A DNA stretch of 64,000 bases from Acetobacteraceae bacterium (lineage in GTDB: Bacteria > Pseudomonadota > Alphaproteobacteria > Acetobacterales > Acetobacteraceae). Position 1 is the first letter of the stretch; the number at the start of each line of letters is the position of its first letter. Under the pieces are notes generated by a model. The model had not been told where the DNA came from and did no database searches. It saw only the letters and a program-made list of their open reading frames with translations. Both the position numbers and the translations under genes were made by a program. Location of the stretch: assembly GCA_027487675.1 (NCBI GenBank), contig JAIYDD010000275.1, positions 1 through 64,000 of the forward strand, in the 5' to 3' direction. Shown here piece after piece: positions 28,770-37,848 of this stretch.

Positions 28770-29717
28770 ATGAGCGACGCCGCGCTGCACCAGGGGGGGG
28801 CTCAGGCCCCCCTCGCCGCATCCATGGACCAGTCCGAGGTCAAGGACTGGCTCACCCTGCTCAAGCCGCGGGTGATGACGCTTGTCGTCTTCACCGGCCT
28901 GGTCGGGCTGCTGGTCGCGCCCGTCCCGGTGCACCCGGTGCTGGGGCTGGCCGCGGTGCTCTGCATCGCCGTCGGCGCGGGCGCGGCGGGCGCGATCAAC
29001 ATGTGGTACGACCGCGACATCGACGCGGTGATGCGCCGCACCGCGCGCCGGCCGATCCCGGCCGGGCGCATCTCGCCCGAGGCCGCGCTGAGCTTCGGCC
29101 TGGTGCTGTCCGCGGCCTCGGTCGCGGTAATGGGGCTGGCGACGAACTGGGTGGCGGCGGGATGGCTCGCCTTCTCCATCTTCTTCTACGTCGTGGTCTA
29201 CACGATGTGGCTGAAGCGCCGGACGCCGCAGAACATCGTCATCGGCGGCGCGGCCGGCGCCTTCCCGCCGCTGATCGGCTGGGCGGCGGCCACCGGGGAC
29301 GTGACCCTGGTGCCGATCCTGCTCTTCGCGATCATCTTCGCCTGGACGCCGCCGCATTTCTGGGCGCTCGCGCTCTGGGCGCATGGCGACTACGCGCGCG
29401 CCAAGGTGCCGATGCTCCCCGTGACCCACGGCGCGAAGGAAACGCGGCGGCAGGTGCTGATCTATGCGCTGCTGCTCGCCCCGCTCGGCCTGTCGCCCTG
29501 GATCATCGGCTTCGCCGGCCCCATCTATGCGGCATCGGCCGCCGGGCTCGGCCTGTGGTTCGTCTGGCACGCCATCCGCGTGGTGCGCGAAGCGCAGGAC
29601 GAGCAGGGAAGCAGCCTGGTGAACGACGCCGCCGCGCGCGGCGCCTTCAAGGTCTCGCTCTATTACCTTTTCGCGCTGTTCGGCGCGCTGGCCCTGGACC
29701 GACTGGTGTTCGCATGA
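28770..29717 (+). CDS. ctaB: Protoheme IX farnesyltransferase
   Basis: LLKPRVMTLVVFTGLVGLL...GAINMWYDRDIDAVMRRTARRPIPAGRISPEAAL; TPPHFWALAL. Confidence 0.97.
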   Translation: MSDAALHQGGAQAPLAASMDQSEVKDWLTLLKPRVMTLVVFTGLVGLLVAPVPVHPVLGLAAVLCIAVGAGAAGAINMWYDRDIDAVMRRTARRPIPAGRISPEAALSFGLVLSAASVAVMGLATNWVAAGWLAFSIFFYVVVYTMWLKRRTPQNIVIGGAAGAFPPLIGWAAATGDVTLVPILLFAIIFAWTPPHFWALALWAHGDYARAKVPMLPVTHGAKETRRQVLIYALLLAPLGLSPWIIGFAGPIYAASAAGLGLWFVWHAIRVVREAQDEQGSSLVNDAAARGAFKVSLYYLFALFGALALDRLVFA

Positions 29718-29851
29718 CGCCCGACGAAACCGCTGCCTTCGAGAAGCGCCGCCGCGCCCGCAACTGGGCGATCATGCTGACGCTGATCGGCCTGGTCGTT
29801 CTGTTCTACTTCATCTCCATGGCGCGCTTCCCGCGCGCGGCGCTGGGCTGA
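29714..29851 (+). CDS. Small single-TM cytochrome oxidase operon protein (CoxF-like)
   Basis: MTPDETAAFEKRRRARNWAIMLTLIGLVVLFYFISMARFPRAALG; ATGA overlap with ctaB; conserved operon position. Confidence 0.8.
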   Translation: MTPDETAAFEKRRRARNWAIMLTLIGLVVLFYFISMARFPRAALG

Positions 29852-29859
29852 GCCGCGCC

Positions 29860-30468
29860 ATGCCGGATCGCGCCCAGATGGCCGCCCGCAACCGCCGCGT
29901 CGCCGGCGCCGCCTTCGGCGTGGTGTTCGGCATGGTCGGCCTCTCCTTCGCCGCCGTGCCGCTCTACGATCTGTTCTGCCGGGTGACGGGCTTCGGCGGC
30001 ACGCCGATGATCGGCCAGGCCGCCCCCGCGCAGCCCGGCGAGTTCGTCGTCACCGTCCGCTTCAACGCCAACACCCAGCCCAACCTGCCCTGGCGGTTCG
30101 AGCCGGCGCAGCCCGCCGTGCAGCTCCGCGTCGGCGAGGAAGCGGTGGGCTTCTACCTGGCGCGCAACCTCTCCGACGCGCCGGCCACCGGCATCTCCAC
30201 CTACAACGTCACGCCCGAGGTGGTCGGCAAGTATTTCCACAAGACCGCCTGCTTCTGCTTCGAGGAGCAGACGCTGGCCCCCGGCCAGCAGGTGGACATG
30301 CCGCTGGCCTTCTGGGTCGACCCGCGCATCGCCGAGGACCCGAACACGCGGGGCATCCGCACCATCACGGTGAACTACACCTTCTTCCGCAGCCTGAAGG
30401 ACGCCGAGCGCGCCGGCGCCGTCGCCTCCACCGGGCCGCATGTCGGGCGCGCCGCCGCCCAGCCCTGA
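29860..30468 (+). CDS. ctaG: Cytochrome c oxidase assembly protein CtaG/Cox11
   Basis: VGLSFAAVPLYDLFCRVTGFGGT...FNANTQPNLPWRFEP...YFHKTACFCFEEQTLAPGQQVDMPLAFWVDP. Confidence 0.97.
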   Translation: MPDRAQMAARNRRVAGAAFGVVFGMVGLSFAAVPLYDLFCRVTGFGGTPMIGQAAPAQPGEFVVTVRFNANTQPNLPWRFEPAQPAVQLRVGEEAVGFYLARNLSDAPATGISTYNVTPEVVGKYFHKTACFCFEEQTLAPGQQVDMPLAFWVDPRIAEDPNTRGIRTITVNYTFFRSLKDAERAGAVASTGPHVGRAAAQP

Positions 30469-30522
30469 CCGCGCCGCACGCGCGGGTTGACGGAGCGCCG
30501 CGAAACCGCGCCTGATCGGCCG

Positions 30523-31209
30523 ATGCACGACACCGCCCTGGCCGCCGGCGCGGCCTTCTTCGAGACATACGGCACCAAGCCCGGCGTCGAGATCGTCGAG
30601 GTCGGCGCACGCGACGTCGGCGTCGGCGCGCTGCGCAAGGCCGCCCCCGCCCATGCCGGGCGCTACATCGGCCTCGACCTGGAAGCCGGCCCCAATGTGG
30701 ACCTGGTGCTGGAAGATCCGCACAGCTTCCCGCTGGCCGATGCCTCGGTCGATCTCGTCGTCTCCTCCTCCTGCATGGAGCATGACGGGATGTTCTGGCT
30801 GACCTTCCTCGAGATGGTCCGCATCCTGCGTCCCGGCGGCGTGCTGTATGTGAACGCGCCGTCGAACGGGGTGGTGCATCGCTACCCCGTGGATTGCTGG
30901 CGCTTCTACCCTGACAGCGGCGCGGCGCTGGCCAAGTGGGCGGCGCGCCAGGGCATGCCGGTGCTGCTGCTGGAAGCGATGACGCTGCGCCGGCAGCGCG
31001 ACATCTGGAACGACTGCGTCATGGTGTTCCGCCGCGAGCCGGTGCACGAGCCCGCCCTGCCCGCGCGCCCGCTGGCCGCGCGCTTCCCGGATGCGATGAA
31101 TGTGCGCATGCATGGCGACACCGCGCTGCGCAACCCGTCGCAGTTGACGGAGGACATGGCCATCATCCGCGCGCTGCGCCAGCGGATGGCCGCATCCGCG
31201 AAGGGTTGA
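30523..31209 (+). CDS. Class I SAM-dependent methyltransferase domain protein
   Basis: VEIVEVGARDVGVGALRKAAPAHAGRYIGLDLEAGPNVDLVLEDPHSFPLADASVDLVVSSSCMEHDGMFWLTFLEMVRILRPGG. Confidence 0.85.
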   Translation: MHDTALAAGAAFFETYGTKPGVEIVEVGARDVGVGALRKAAPAHAGRYIGLDLEAGPNVDLVLEDPHSFPLADASVDLVVSSSCMEHDGMFWLTFLEMVRILRPGGVLYVNAPSNGVVHRYPVDCWRFYPDSGAALAKWAARQGMPVLLLEAMTLRRQRDIWNDCVMVFRREPVHEPALPARPLAARFPDAMNVRMHGDTALRNPSQLTEDMAIIRALRQRMAASAKG

Positions 31210-31353
31210 CGCGGCGCCCGCGGTCGCGCATCCGGCACCGCGCGGGGACCGCCGCGGGCTTGATCGCTGCGGGCTTTTGGGGATTGATGCGCCGCGGAAG
31301 GCACCCGGCCCGCGACCCCGCGCGCGGGGCAAGAACGGCGACCAGGACGAACG

Positions 31354-32190
31354 ATGGCAAGCCAGAGCGAGACGGGCGCAAGCCCCTACAAGCACCCCTA
31401 CCATCTGGTCGATCCCTCGCCCTGGCCGCTGATCAGCGCCTTCGCGGGCGGCGCGCTGGTGCTGGGCATCGTGCTCTACGCCCATTACGGCGACATGATC
31501 GTGCTGGGCGTGGGCCTGGTCGGCGTGCTGGCCTGCATGTTCGGCTGGTGGCGCGACATCATCAAGGAAAGCCGCACGCCCGGCCTGCACAGCCCCGTGG
31601 TGCGCATCGGCCTGCGCTACGGCATGGTGCTGTTCATCGCCTCCGAGGTGATGTTCTTCGTCGCCTTCTTCTGGGCCTATTTCCACTTCGCGCTGTTCCC
31701 GGAACACGTCTCGGGCGCCGAGCGCGCGATCTGGCCGCCGGCCGGGGTCTACACCTTTGATCCCTTCCACCTGCCGCTGCTCAACACGATGATCCTGCTG
31801 CTGTCGGGCTGCACGGTCACCTGGGCGCACCACGCGCTGCTGAACAACGACCGCAAGGCGCTGATCACCGGCCTGGCGCTGACCGTCGCCCTGGGCGTCA
31901 TGTTCACCGGCTTCCAGATCAAGGAATACTTCATCGCGCCCTTCGGCTTCCGCGATGGCATCTATCCCTCGGTCTTCTATCTCGCGACCGGCTTCCACGG
32001 TTTCCACGTCTTCGTCGGCACCTGCTTCCTGGCGGTCTGCCTGGTGCGCGCCATCCGCGGCCACTTCACCACCCAGCGCCATTTCGGCTTCGAGGCGGCG
32101 GCCTGGTACTGGCACTTCGTGGACGTGGTGTGGCTGTTCCTCTTCATCTTCATCTATGTCTGGGGCGTCGGCGAGATCGCCCACCACTGA
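31354..32190 (+). CDS. ctaE: Cytochrome c oxidase subunit III
   Basis: YHLVDPSPWPLISAFAGGALV...RYGMVLFIASEVMFFVAFFWAYFHFALFP...YHWHFVDVVWLFLF-like terminus. Confidence 0.97.
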   Translation: MASQSETGASPYKHPYHLVDPSPWPLISAFAGGALVLGIVLYAHYGDMIVLGVGLVGVLACMFGWWRDIIKESRTPGLHSPVVRIGLRYGMVLFIASEVMFFVAFFWAYFHFALFPEHVSGAERAIWPPAGVYTFDPFHLPLLNTMILLLSGCTVTWAHHALLNNDRKALITGLALTVALGVMFTGFQIKEYFIAPFGFRDGIYPSVFYLATGFHGFHVFVGTCFLAVCLVRAIRGHFTTQRHFGFEAAAWYWHFVDVVWLFLFIFIYVWGVGEIAHH

Positions 32191-32213
32191 CCGCATCCTC
32201 GATTCGCGATGCG

Positions 32214-32245
32214 ACGACCCCGTCCGCGCCCGCGGGCGGGGTCGT
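32214..32245 (+). terminator. Strong hairpin downstream of ctaE; no clear U-tract
   Basis: ACGACCCCG...CGGGGTCGT 9-bp stem with an inner CCGC/GCGG. Confidence 0.45.
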
Positions 32246-32326
32246 GCCGTTCGGCGGGCGCGGCGACGCGCCCGCCGGGGCGTCGTCGGTCCGGCGGCTC
32301 GCGCGCCGGGGCAGGGGGTTCGGCGC

Positions 32327-32557
32327 ATGACGCGCCGCGGCGTGTCCTGGCTGGTCGCGCCGCCCGTCGCGCTGCTGGCCTGGCTGCTCGGCGCGGGGCT
32401 GCCGGCGGTGTTCGTGGCGGGCTGCCCCGGTCTGCTGGCGGGTTGGGCCGCCGCCGCGCTGGCCGGCCTTCCGCCGCCGCCCGGCGACCAGTCCGGCGCC
32501 GGCGGCGAGGGCGGCTTTGCCGATGGCTGCGCCGGCGGGGATGGCGGCGGCGACTGA
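32327..32557 (+). CDS. Small Gly-rich membrane protein between ctaE and SURF1
   Basis: MTRRGVSWLVAPPVALLAWLLGAGLPAVFVAGCPGLLAGWAAAALAGLPPPPGDQSGAGGEGGFADGCAGGDGGGD; two hydrophobic segments. Confidence 0.55.
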   Translation: MTRRGVSWLVAPPVALLAWLLGAGLPAVFVAGCPGLLAGWAAAALAGLPPPPGDQSGAGGEGGFADGCAGGDGGGD

Positions 32558-32577
32558 GCCGGGCCACATACCGCCGC

Positions 32578-33282
32578 ATGCGCCGCCCCGTCCTGATCGC
32601 CGCCATCGCCGCGCTGCCCGTGTTCGGCCTGCTGCTCTATCTGGGCACCTGGCAGGTCCAGCGGCTGGGCTGGAAGAACGACCTGCTCGCCCGCATCGCG
32701 GCCGCCGAGGCCGGCCCCGCCGCGCCGCTGGCCGAGCCGCCCGAGCCGCTCGCCAAGGTGCGCGTCGCCGGCCGCTTCGACCATGCCCGCGAATCGCTCC
32801 TGGGGATGGAGGTGCGCGGCAATGCGCTCGGCGCCCGGCTGGTGACGCCGCTGCTGCGCGACGGCGCGCCGCCGCTGCTGGTCGATCGCGGCTGGGTGCC
32901 GACCGACCGCGCCGCCGACATCGCCCGGCCCGAGGGCCCGGTGCAGCTGGAGGGCTGGGTGCACCCCGGCGACCGGCCCAACCTGTTCTCCGCCCGCGAC
33001 GACGGGGCGGCGCGGCGCTTCTTCACCTTCGACCCGCCGGCGATCGGCGCGGCGCTCGGCCTGCCCTCCGTCGCGCCCTACGGGCTGGTGGCGCTCGGCC
33101 CGGCGGGCGCGCTGCCGGAGCCCGCGCGCACCCTGCCGCGGCCGACCAACAACCACCTGGGCTATGCGATCACCTGGTACGGGCTGGCGCTGTCTCTGGT
33201 GGTGGTGCTCGCCGCCCTCGCGCTGCGTCGCCCCTCCGGTCGCCGGGGGGCGGATGAAGCGGGCCGGGTGACGGGGGCGTGA
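32578..33282 (+). CDS. SURF1 family protein
   Basis: FGLLLYLGTWQVQRLGWKNDLLARI...VDRGWVP...NNHLGYAITWYGLALSLVVV. Confidence 0.94.
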   Translation: MRRPVLIAAIAALPVFGLLLYLGTWQVQRLGWKNDLLARIAAAEAGPAAPLAEPPEPLAKVRVAGRFDHARESLLGMEVRGNALGARLVTPLLRDGAPPLLVDRGWVPTDRAADIARPEGPVQLEGWVHPGDRPNLFSARDDGAARRFFTFDPPAIGAALGLPSVAPYGLVALGPAGALPEPARTLPRPTNNHLGYAITWYGLALSLVVVLAALALRRPSGRRGADEAGRVTGA

Positions 33283-33299
33283 CGCGAAGGGAAGCCGAG

Positions 33300-34787
33300 A
33301 TGACCAACCCTGCCTATGGCCGCCTCAAGGCCCGCTTCGCCCGCATCGGTGCGCTGGAGGAAGCCGCCGGCATCCTGCGCTGGGACGAGAGCGTGGTGAT
33401 GCCGGTGGGCGGCGCCCATGCCCGCGGCGAGCAGCTGGCGGCGCTGGCCGGCGTGACGCATGAGCTGCTGACCGCGCCCGAGATGGCCGACGACCTCGCC
33501 GCCGCCGAGGCCGCGGGCGACTGGGACGGCCCGAACCTCGCCCTGATGCGCCGCGCCCATGCCCGCGCCACCGCGCTGCCCGTCGCGCTGGTCGAGGCGG
33601 TGGCGCGCGCCAACACCGCCTGCGAGAAGGTCTGGCGGGAGGCGAGGCGGGATGCCGATTTCGCCAAGGTCGCGAAGCTGCTCACCGAGGTGGTGCGCCT
33701 GCAGCGCGAGGTGGCGTCGGGGCTTGCCGCGCGTCTCGACCTCGATCCCTACGACGCGCTGATGGATGGCTACCAGCCGGGCATCGGCGCGGCGGATGTC
33801 GAGCCGGTCTTCGAAGCCTATGCCGGCTGGCTCGCCACGGCGCTGCCGCGCGCCGAGGCGCTGCAGGCGCGCCGCCCGGCGCCGGTGCCGCTGGAAGGCC
33901 CCTTCGATGCGGAATTGCAGGAGAAGCTCTGCCGCTGGCTGTCGGAGCGGCTGGGGCTGGAGCCCGGCCATGCGCGGCTCGACGTCTCGGCCCATCCCTT
34001 CTGCGGCGGCCATCCGACCGACATCCGCATCACCACCGCCTATGATGAGGACAACGTCGCCAAGGCGGTGCTCGGCGTGCTGCACGAGACCGGGCATGCG
34101 CTGTACGAGCGCGGGCTGCCGGCGGCCTGGTCGCGCCAGCCGGTGGGCGCGGCGGCGGGGATGGCGGCGCATGAATCGCAGTCCCTGATCGTCGAGATGC
34201 AGGCCTGCCGCTCCGACGCCTTCCTGGGCTTCCTGGGCCGCGAGCTGGCCGATGGCTTCGGCCTGCCGGAGGCGGCGACGTCCGCCGCCAACCTCGCCCG
34301 GATCTGGCGGCGGGTGGCGCGCGGCTTCATCCGGGTGGATGCCGACGAGATGACCTATCCCGCCCATGTCCTGCTGCGCTTCCGGCTGGAGCGGGCGATG
34401 ATCCGGGGCGAGCTCGAAGTGCCGGACCTGCCCGCGGCCTGGAACGAGGGGTTGCGCGGGCTGCTCGGCATCGTCCCGCCCGACGATGCGCGCGGCTGCC
34501 TGCAGGACATCCACTGGCATGACGGCGCCTTCGGCTATTTCCCCAGCTACACGCTGGGCGCCATGGCGGCTGCGCAGCTGATGGCGGCGATCCGGCGCGA
34601 CCTGCCGGACCTGGACGCGGCGCTCGCCGAGGGCGACCTGTCCGGCATGCTGCGCTGGCTGAACCTGCGCGTGCACGGGCAGGGCGCGCGGCTCGGCTTC
34701 CAGGACCTGCTGCGGCACGCTACGGGCAAGCCGCTCGACCCCGCCGACTTCACCGCCCACCTGGCCCGGCGCTACCTGGACGGCTGA
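33300..34787 (+). CDS. Carboxypeptidase M32 family
   Basis: HEXXH zinc site GVLHETGHALYERGLP; AHPFCGGHPTDIRITTAYDEDN; alternative GTG start at 33279. Confidence 0.95.
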   Translation: MTNPAYGRLKARFARIGALEEAAGILRWDESVVMPVGGAHARGEQLAALAGVTHELLTAPEMADDLAAAEAAGDWDGPNLALMRRAHARATALPVALVEAVARANTACEKVWREARRDADFAKVAKLLTEVVRLQREVASGLAARLDLDPYDALMDGYQPGIGAADVEPVFEAYAGWLATALPRAEALQARRPAPVPLEGPFDAELQEKLCRWLSERLGLEPGHARLDVSAHPFCGGHPTDIRITTAYDEDNVAKAVLGVLHETGHALYERGLPAAWSRQPVGAAAGMAAHESQSLIVEMQACRSDAFLGFLGRELADGFGLPEAATSAANLARIWRRVARGFIRVDADEMTYPAHVLLRFRLERAMIRGELEVPDLPAAWNEGLRGLLGIVPPDDARGCLQDIHWHDGAFGYFPSYTLGAMAAAQLMAAIRRDLPDLDAALAEGDLSGMLRWLNLRVHGQGARLGFQDLLRHATGKPLDPADFTAHLARRYLDG

Positions 34788-34872
34788 TGCGCCCCGGCCC
34801 GCCGCCGCGCCGTCGGGCCGCGCCGTCGGGCCGCGCGGGCCTGGCGCGGGCCGCCCCACCGGGCGGCCGGCC

Positions 34873-35625
34873 TCAGTCCAGCAGGTGCACCAGCCGCGGA
34901 TCCTCGATGCTGCGCAGGAAGCGCAGGGAGCGCGCGTACATGGCGTTGAGGGCGACGATGGTCTCGGGCTTCAGTTCATGCTTGTGCCGGCCCGGCGCGG
35001 TGTCCGAGCCCTGCCAGCGCTGGCCGATCCAGCGGCGGTTGCCGGCGAGGTTCTCCGTCCGCTCCGCCTCCACCGCCTTGCGCCGGCCGGAGTTCAGCTT
35101 CCAGACATCGGTGTCGAGCATAGAGGCGATCTTCGCCACGGCATCGTCGAACAGCAGGCAATAGAGCGCATAGCCGACGAAGGTCCAGTTCTCCCGCGGC
35201 GCGCTTTCCAGGATCTGCGCCACGCGGTCGTATTGCGCGACGTAGGAGGTATCGAGGACGAAGCGGTCGATACCTTCCGCCTGCAGCTTGGCGTGGCGGG
35301 CGGCCACGATCTCCGGCGTGTCGCCGGGATAGGGGTGGCTGAACTGCCAATGGTACTTGTTGCAGGCCAGGTCGCGGGGGTCGCGCAGGTTCACGACCAG
35401 CTTGTACTTGCCGAGGTCGAGGTCGCGGTTGAGCTGCATCGGACCGTTGAACAGGATGACATGGTCCTCCTCCGGCGGCACCCAGCTGTGCATCGGCACG
35501 CCCTCGCGCTTGGCGAGGTGCGCCTGGGCGATCTGCGTCCAGCGCCGGTCGGCAAGGGCGCTGATGGTGCGCCACATCGATCCGGTTGCACTGGTCGTCG
35601 AGGTCAGGAAGATGACCGTCTGCAT
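34873..35625 (-). CDS. Sulfotransferase-like P-loop protein
   Basis: N-terminal VIFLTSTTSATGSMWRTI (degenerate 5'-PSB-like loop) and VVNLRDPRDLACNKYHW (3'-PSB-like). Confidence 0.6.
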   Translation of the reverse strand: MQTVIFLTSTTSATGSMWRTISALADRRWTQIAQAHLAKREGVPMHSWVPPEEDHVILFNGPMQLNRDLDLGKYKLVVNLRDPRDLACNKYHWQFSHPYPGDTPEIVAARHAKLQAEGIDRFVLDTSYVAQYDRVAQILESAPRENWTFVGYALYCLLFDDAVAKIASMLDTDVWKLNSGRRKAVEAERTENLAGNRRWIGQRWQGSDTAPGRHKHELKPETIVALNAMYARSLRFLRSIEDPRLVHLLD

Positions 35626-35842
35626 CGCCGGATCCTGGCCCTTCCCCAAGGCATTTAGCGGCCTCGCCGCGGGCCGTACGCGCCCTTGCCGAGGCACCGG
35701 TCACCGTGGCGCGCGGGACCTGGCAGGCCAGACCCGCCACCGTGCCGCCGTTCTAGGGTGCGCCGCCGCAGGCCACAAGGCAGGTCGCCGCCGATCGGGT
35801 GGCGCGGCTCGCGCCACGGGCCGGGGCACAGGCGCAAGGCGC

Positions 35843-36931
35843 TCAGCGCGGGCCGGGCGGGCCGGGCCATTCCCAGCCCGGCAGGCGCAGCACCGGGATG
35901 CGGGCGATCGCCAGCGTGCGGTCCTCCAGCGTCGCCGGCACCTCGACCTCGGGCGGGCCGCCATCGGCGGGGATGCGGGAGAGCAGCGGGAGTACCGCGC
36001 GCGCCGTGCCGGCGGCGCGGCGGCCGACCAGCCCGGCCTCGGCCAGCGCGTCCAGCGCCTGCGCCGCGCCGGACAGGCGCAGCGTGCCCGCGCCCATCGG
36101 CTGCAGCGCCTCGTCCAGCGCGATCGTCGCCGCCGCGGCGGCCCCCACCGGGCCCCAGCGCAGGCTGAGCGAGCGCACCTCCAACGTGCCGCCGCCGTCG
36201 CGCCAGGCGCCCGCCCGCTCGGCAGGCAGCCGCCCGGCGGGCAGCGGGCCGGACAGCGCCAGGTCGGCCGACAGCGTGTCGATCCGCCGCCCGAAGGCCG
36301 CCGCCGCCCCGCCGGCCTGTGCCAGCGGCAGGTCCAGCGCCTCGGCCACCAGGCTGAGCGACAGCGCCGGCTCCGCCTCGGTGGCGGAGGCCGAGCCCTG
36401 CACCGCCAGCCGCCCGGAGCCCAGCGCGACGCCGCCGGCCGGCGTGCCGACGCGCAGGCGCTCCGCGAACAGTTCCGCCGCGCTCGGCACCGTGCCCTGT
36501 TCCAGGGGCACCAGCGCCAGCAGCCGGTCGGCGGCAAAGGGCAGTTCCGCGCCGCCGACCCGCAGCCTGCCCTGGCCCGGCAGGTCGATCTCCAGCCGGT
36601 CGAGCCGCGGCAGCCGCACGCGCAGCACCATCCGCTCCCCCGAAAGGCCGATCCCGCCCGGGATGGTGGCGCCGGCGCCCTCGATCCGCACGCGGTCCAG
36701 GGTGAGCGTGGCGGCCAGCGGCCAGCCGCCGCGGAGCGGGGCCGCATGCTCCACCCGCCAGCCCTGGGCGCGGCGCAGCGCGGTCCAGGTCGCCAGCCCT
36801 TCCTCGAGCCGCGCGGCCATCAGGTTCCACAGCGCGGCATGTCCGGCGCCGATCGCCACCAGCGCGACGACCAGCCAGAGGCCCAGGCGACGGCCGGCGC
36901 GGCGGCGCGGGGCGGGGGGCTTCATGTCCAT
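35843..36931 (-). CDS. DUF2125 domain-containing protein
   Basis: N-terminal TM; VEHAAPLRGGWPLAATLTLDRVRIEG; position beside the ftsEX-plsC block. Confidence 0.75.
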   Translation of the reverse strand: MDMKPPAPRRRAGRRLGLWLVVALVAIGAGHAALWNLMAARLEEGLATWTALRRAQGWRVEHAAPLRGGWPLAATLTLDRVRIEGAGATIPGGIGLSGERMVLRVRLPRLDRLEIDLPGQGRLRVGGAELPFAADRLLALVPLEQGTVPSAAELFAERLRVGTPAGGVALGSGRLAVQGSASATEAEPALSLSLVAEALDLPLAQAGGAAAAFGRRIDTLSADLALSGPLPAGRLPAERAGAWRDGGGTLEVRSLSLRWGPVGAAAAATIALDEALQPMGAGTLRLSGAAQALDALAEAGLVGRRAAGTARAVLPLLSRIPADGGPPEVEVPATLEDRTLAIARIPVLRLPGWEWPGPPGPR

Positions 36932-37027
36932 GGCGCGTCGGCGTATAGCCCGGCCCCGCCCGTGCAGACACCCCGCCCAGCCCGCCCGATCCGCCTGCCC
37001 GACCCGCCGCTGGCCCCCTGCGGGCAC

Positions 37028-37576
37028 ATGTGGGTCTTCGCCTATGGGTCGCTGATCTGGAACCCGGGCTTCGCCCATGCGGGCAGCCATCCGGCGCTGC
37101 TGCGCGGCTTCCACCGGCGGTTCTGCCTGTGGTCGCATCGCTACCGGGGCACGCCGGAAATGCCGGGGCTGGTGCTGGGCCTGGATCGCGGCGGCGCGTG
37201 CCGCGGCGTGGCCTTCCGCGTGGCGGCCCGCCACGCGGCCGAGGTGCTGGGCTACCTCGACGACCGCGAACTGCCGGACGGGGCCGAGCAGGTCTATCAC
37301 CGCCGCGTGCTGAAGGTGCGGCTGCTGGATGCGCCCGCGGCCGGCGGGGTGCCGGCGGTCGCCCCGGCGGTCGCCTATGTCGCGAACCGTGCCTGCCGGC
37401 TCTACGCCGCGCGGCTCTCGCCGGAACAGGCGGCGGCGGCCATCGCGCGCGGGCGGGGGCAGATGGGCCCGAACCGCGACTACCTGCTGAACACGGTGGG
37501 CGGGCTGCGGGCCATGGGGGTGCGGGATGCGGGGCTGGACCGCATCGCCGCCCTGCTGCCGGACCCGGCCGGGTGA
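37028..37576 (+). CDS. Gamma-glutamylcyclotransferase, ChaC-like
   Basis: MWVFAYGSLIWNPGF...RRFCLWSHRYRGTPEMPGLVLGLDRGGACRGVAFRV...YLDDRE. Confidence 0.94.
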   Translation: MWVFAYGSLIWNPGFAHAGSHPALLRGFHRRFCLWSHRYRGTPEMPGLVLGLDRGGACRGVAFRVAARHAAEVLGYLDDRELPDGAEQVYHRRVLKVRLLDAPAAGGVPAVAPAVAYVANRACRLYAARLSPEQAAAAIARGRGQMGPNRDYLLNTVGGLRAMGVRDAGLDRIAALLPDPAG

Positions 37577-37848
37577 CATCGCCGCGCCGGCCTGGGCAAG
37601 GCCGTTGACTTGCTGTGGGCGCCGCGACCCGCGCGAACTATCCACGGTCGCGGCGACGGCATGGGCGGGCCGCCGCACGGCGCCGGCGGGCAGAGCAAGG
37701 GAATTATCACCGCCAGGTTGATGCGTTTGATTTCAATGCGTTGCTGGCGATCTGCCGAGGCGGTCGGCCGCAAGGACCCGCAAAGCGCCGCACAAAACCG
37801 GCCACGAACAGCACCTTGGCGCGTCCTTCCGCGGCCGTGCGGCAGGCT

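Noticed and set aside
29806-33156. 1116-aa minus-strand ORF
   Set aside because: Antisense to ctaG, methyltransferase, ctaE and SURF1, all with clear conserved motifs.
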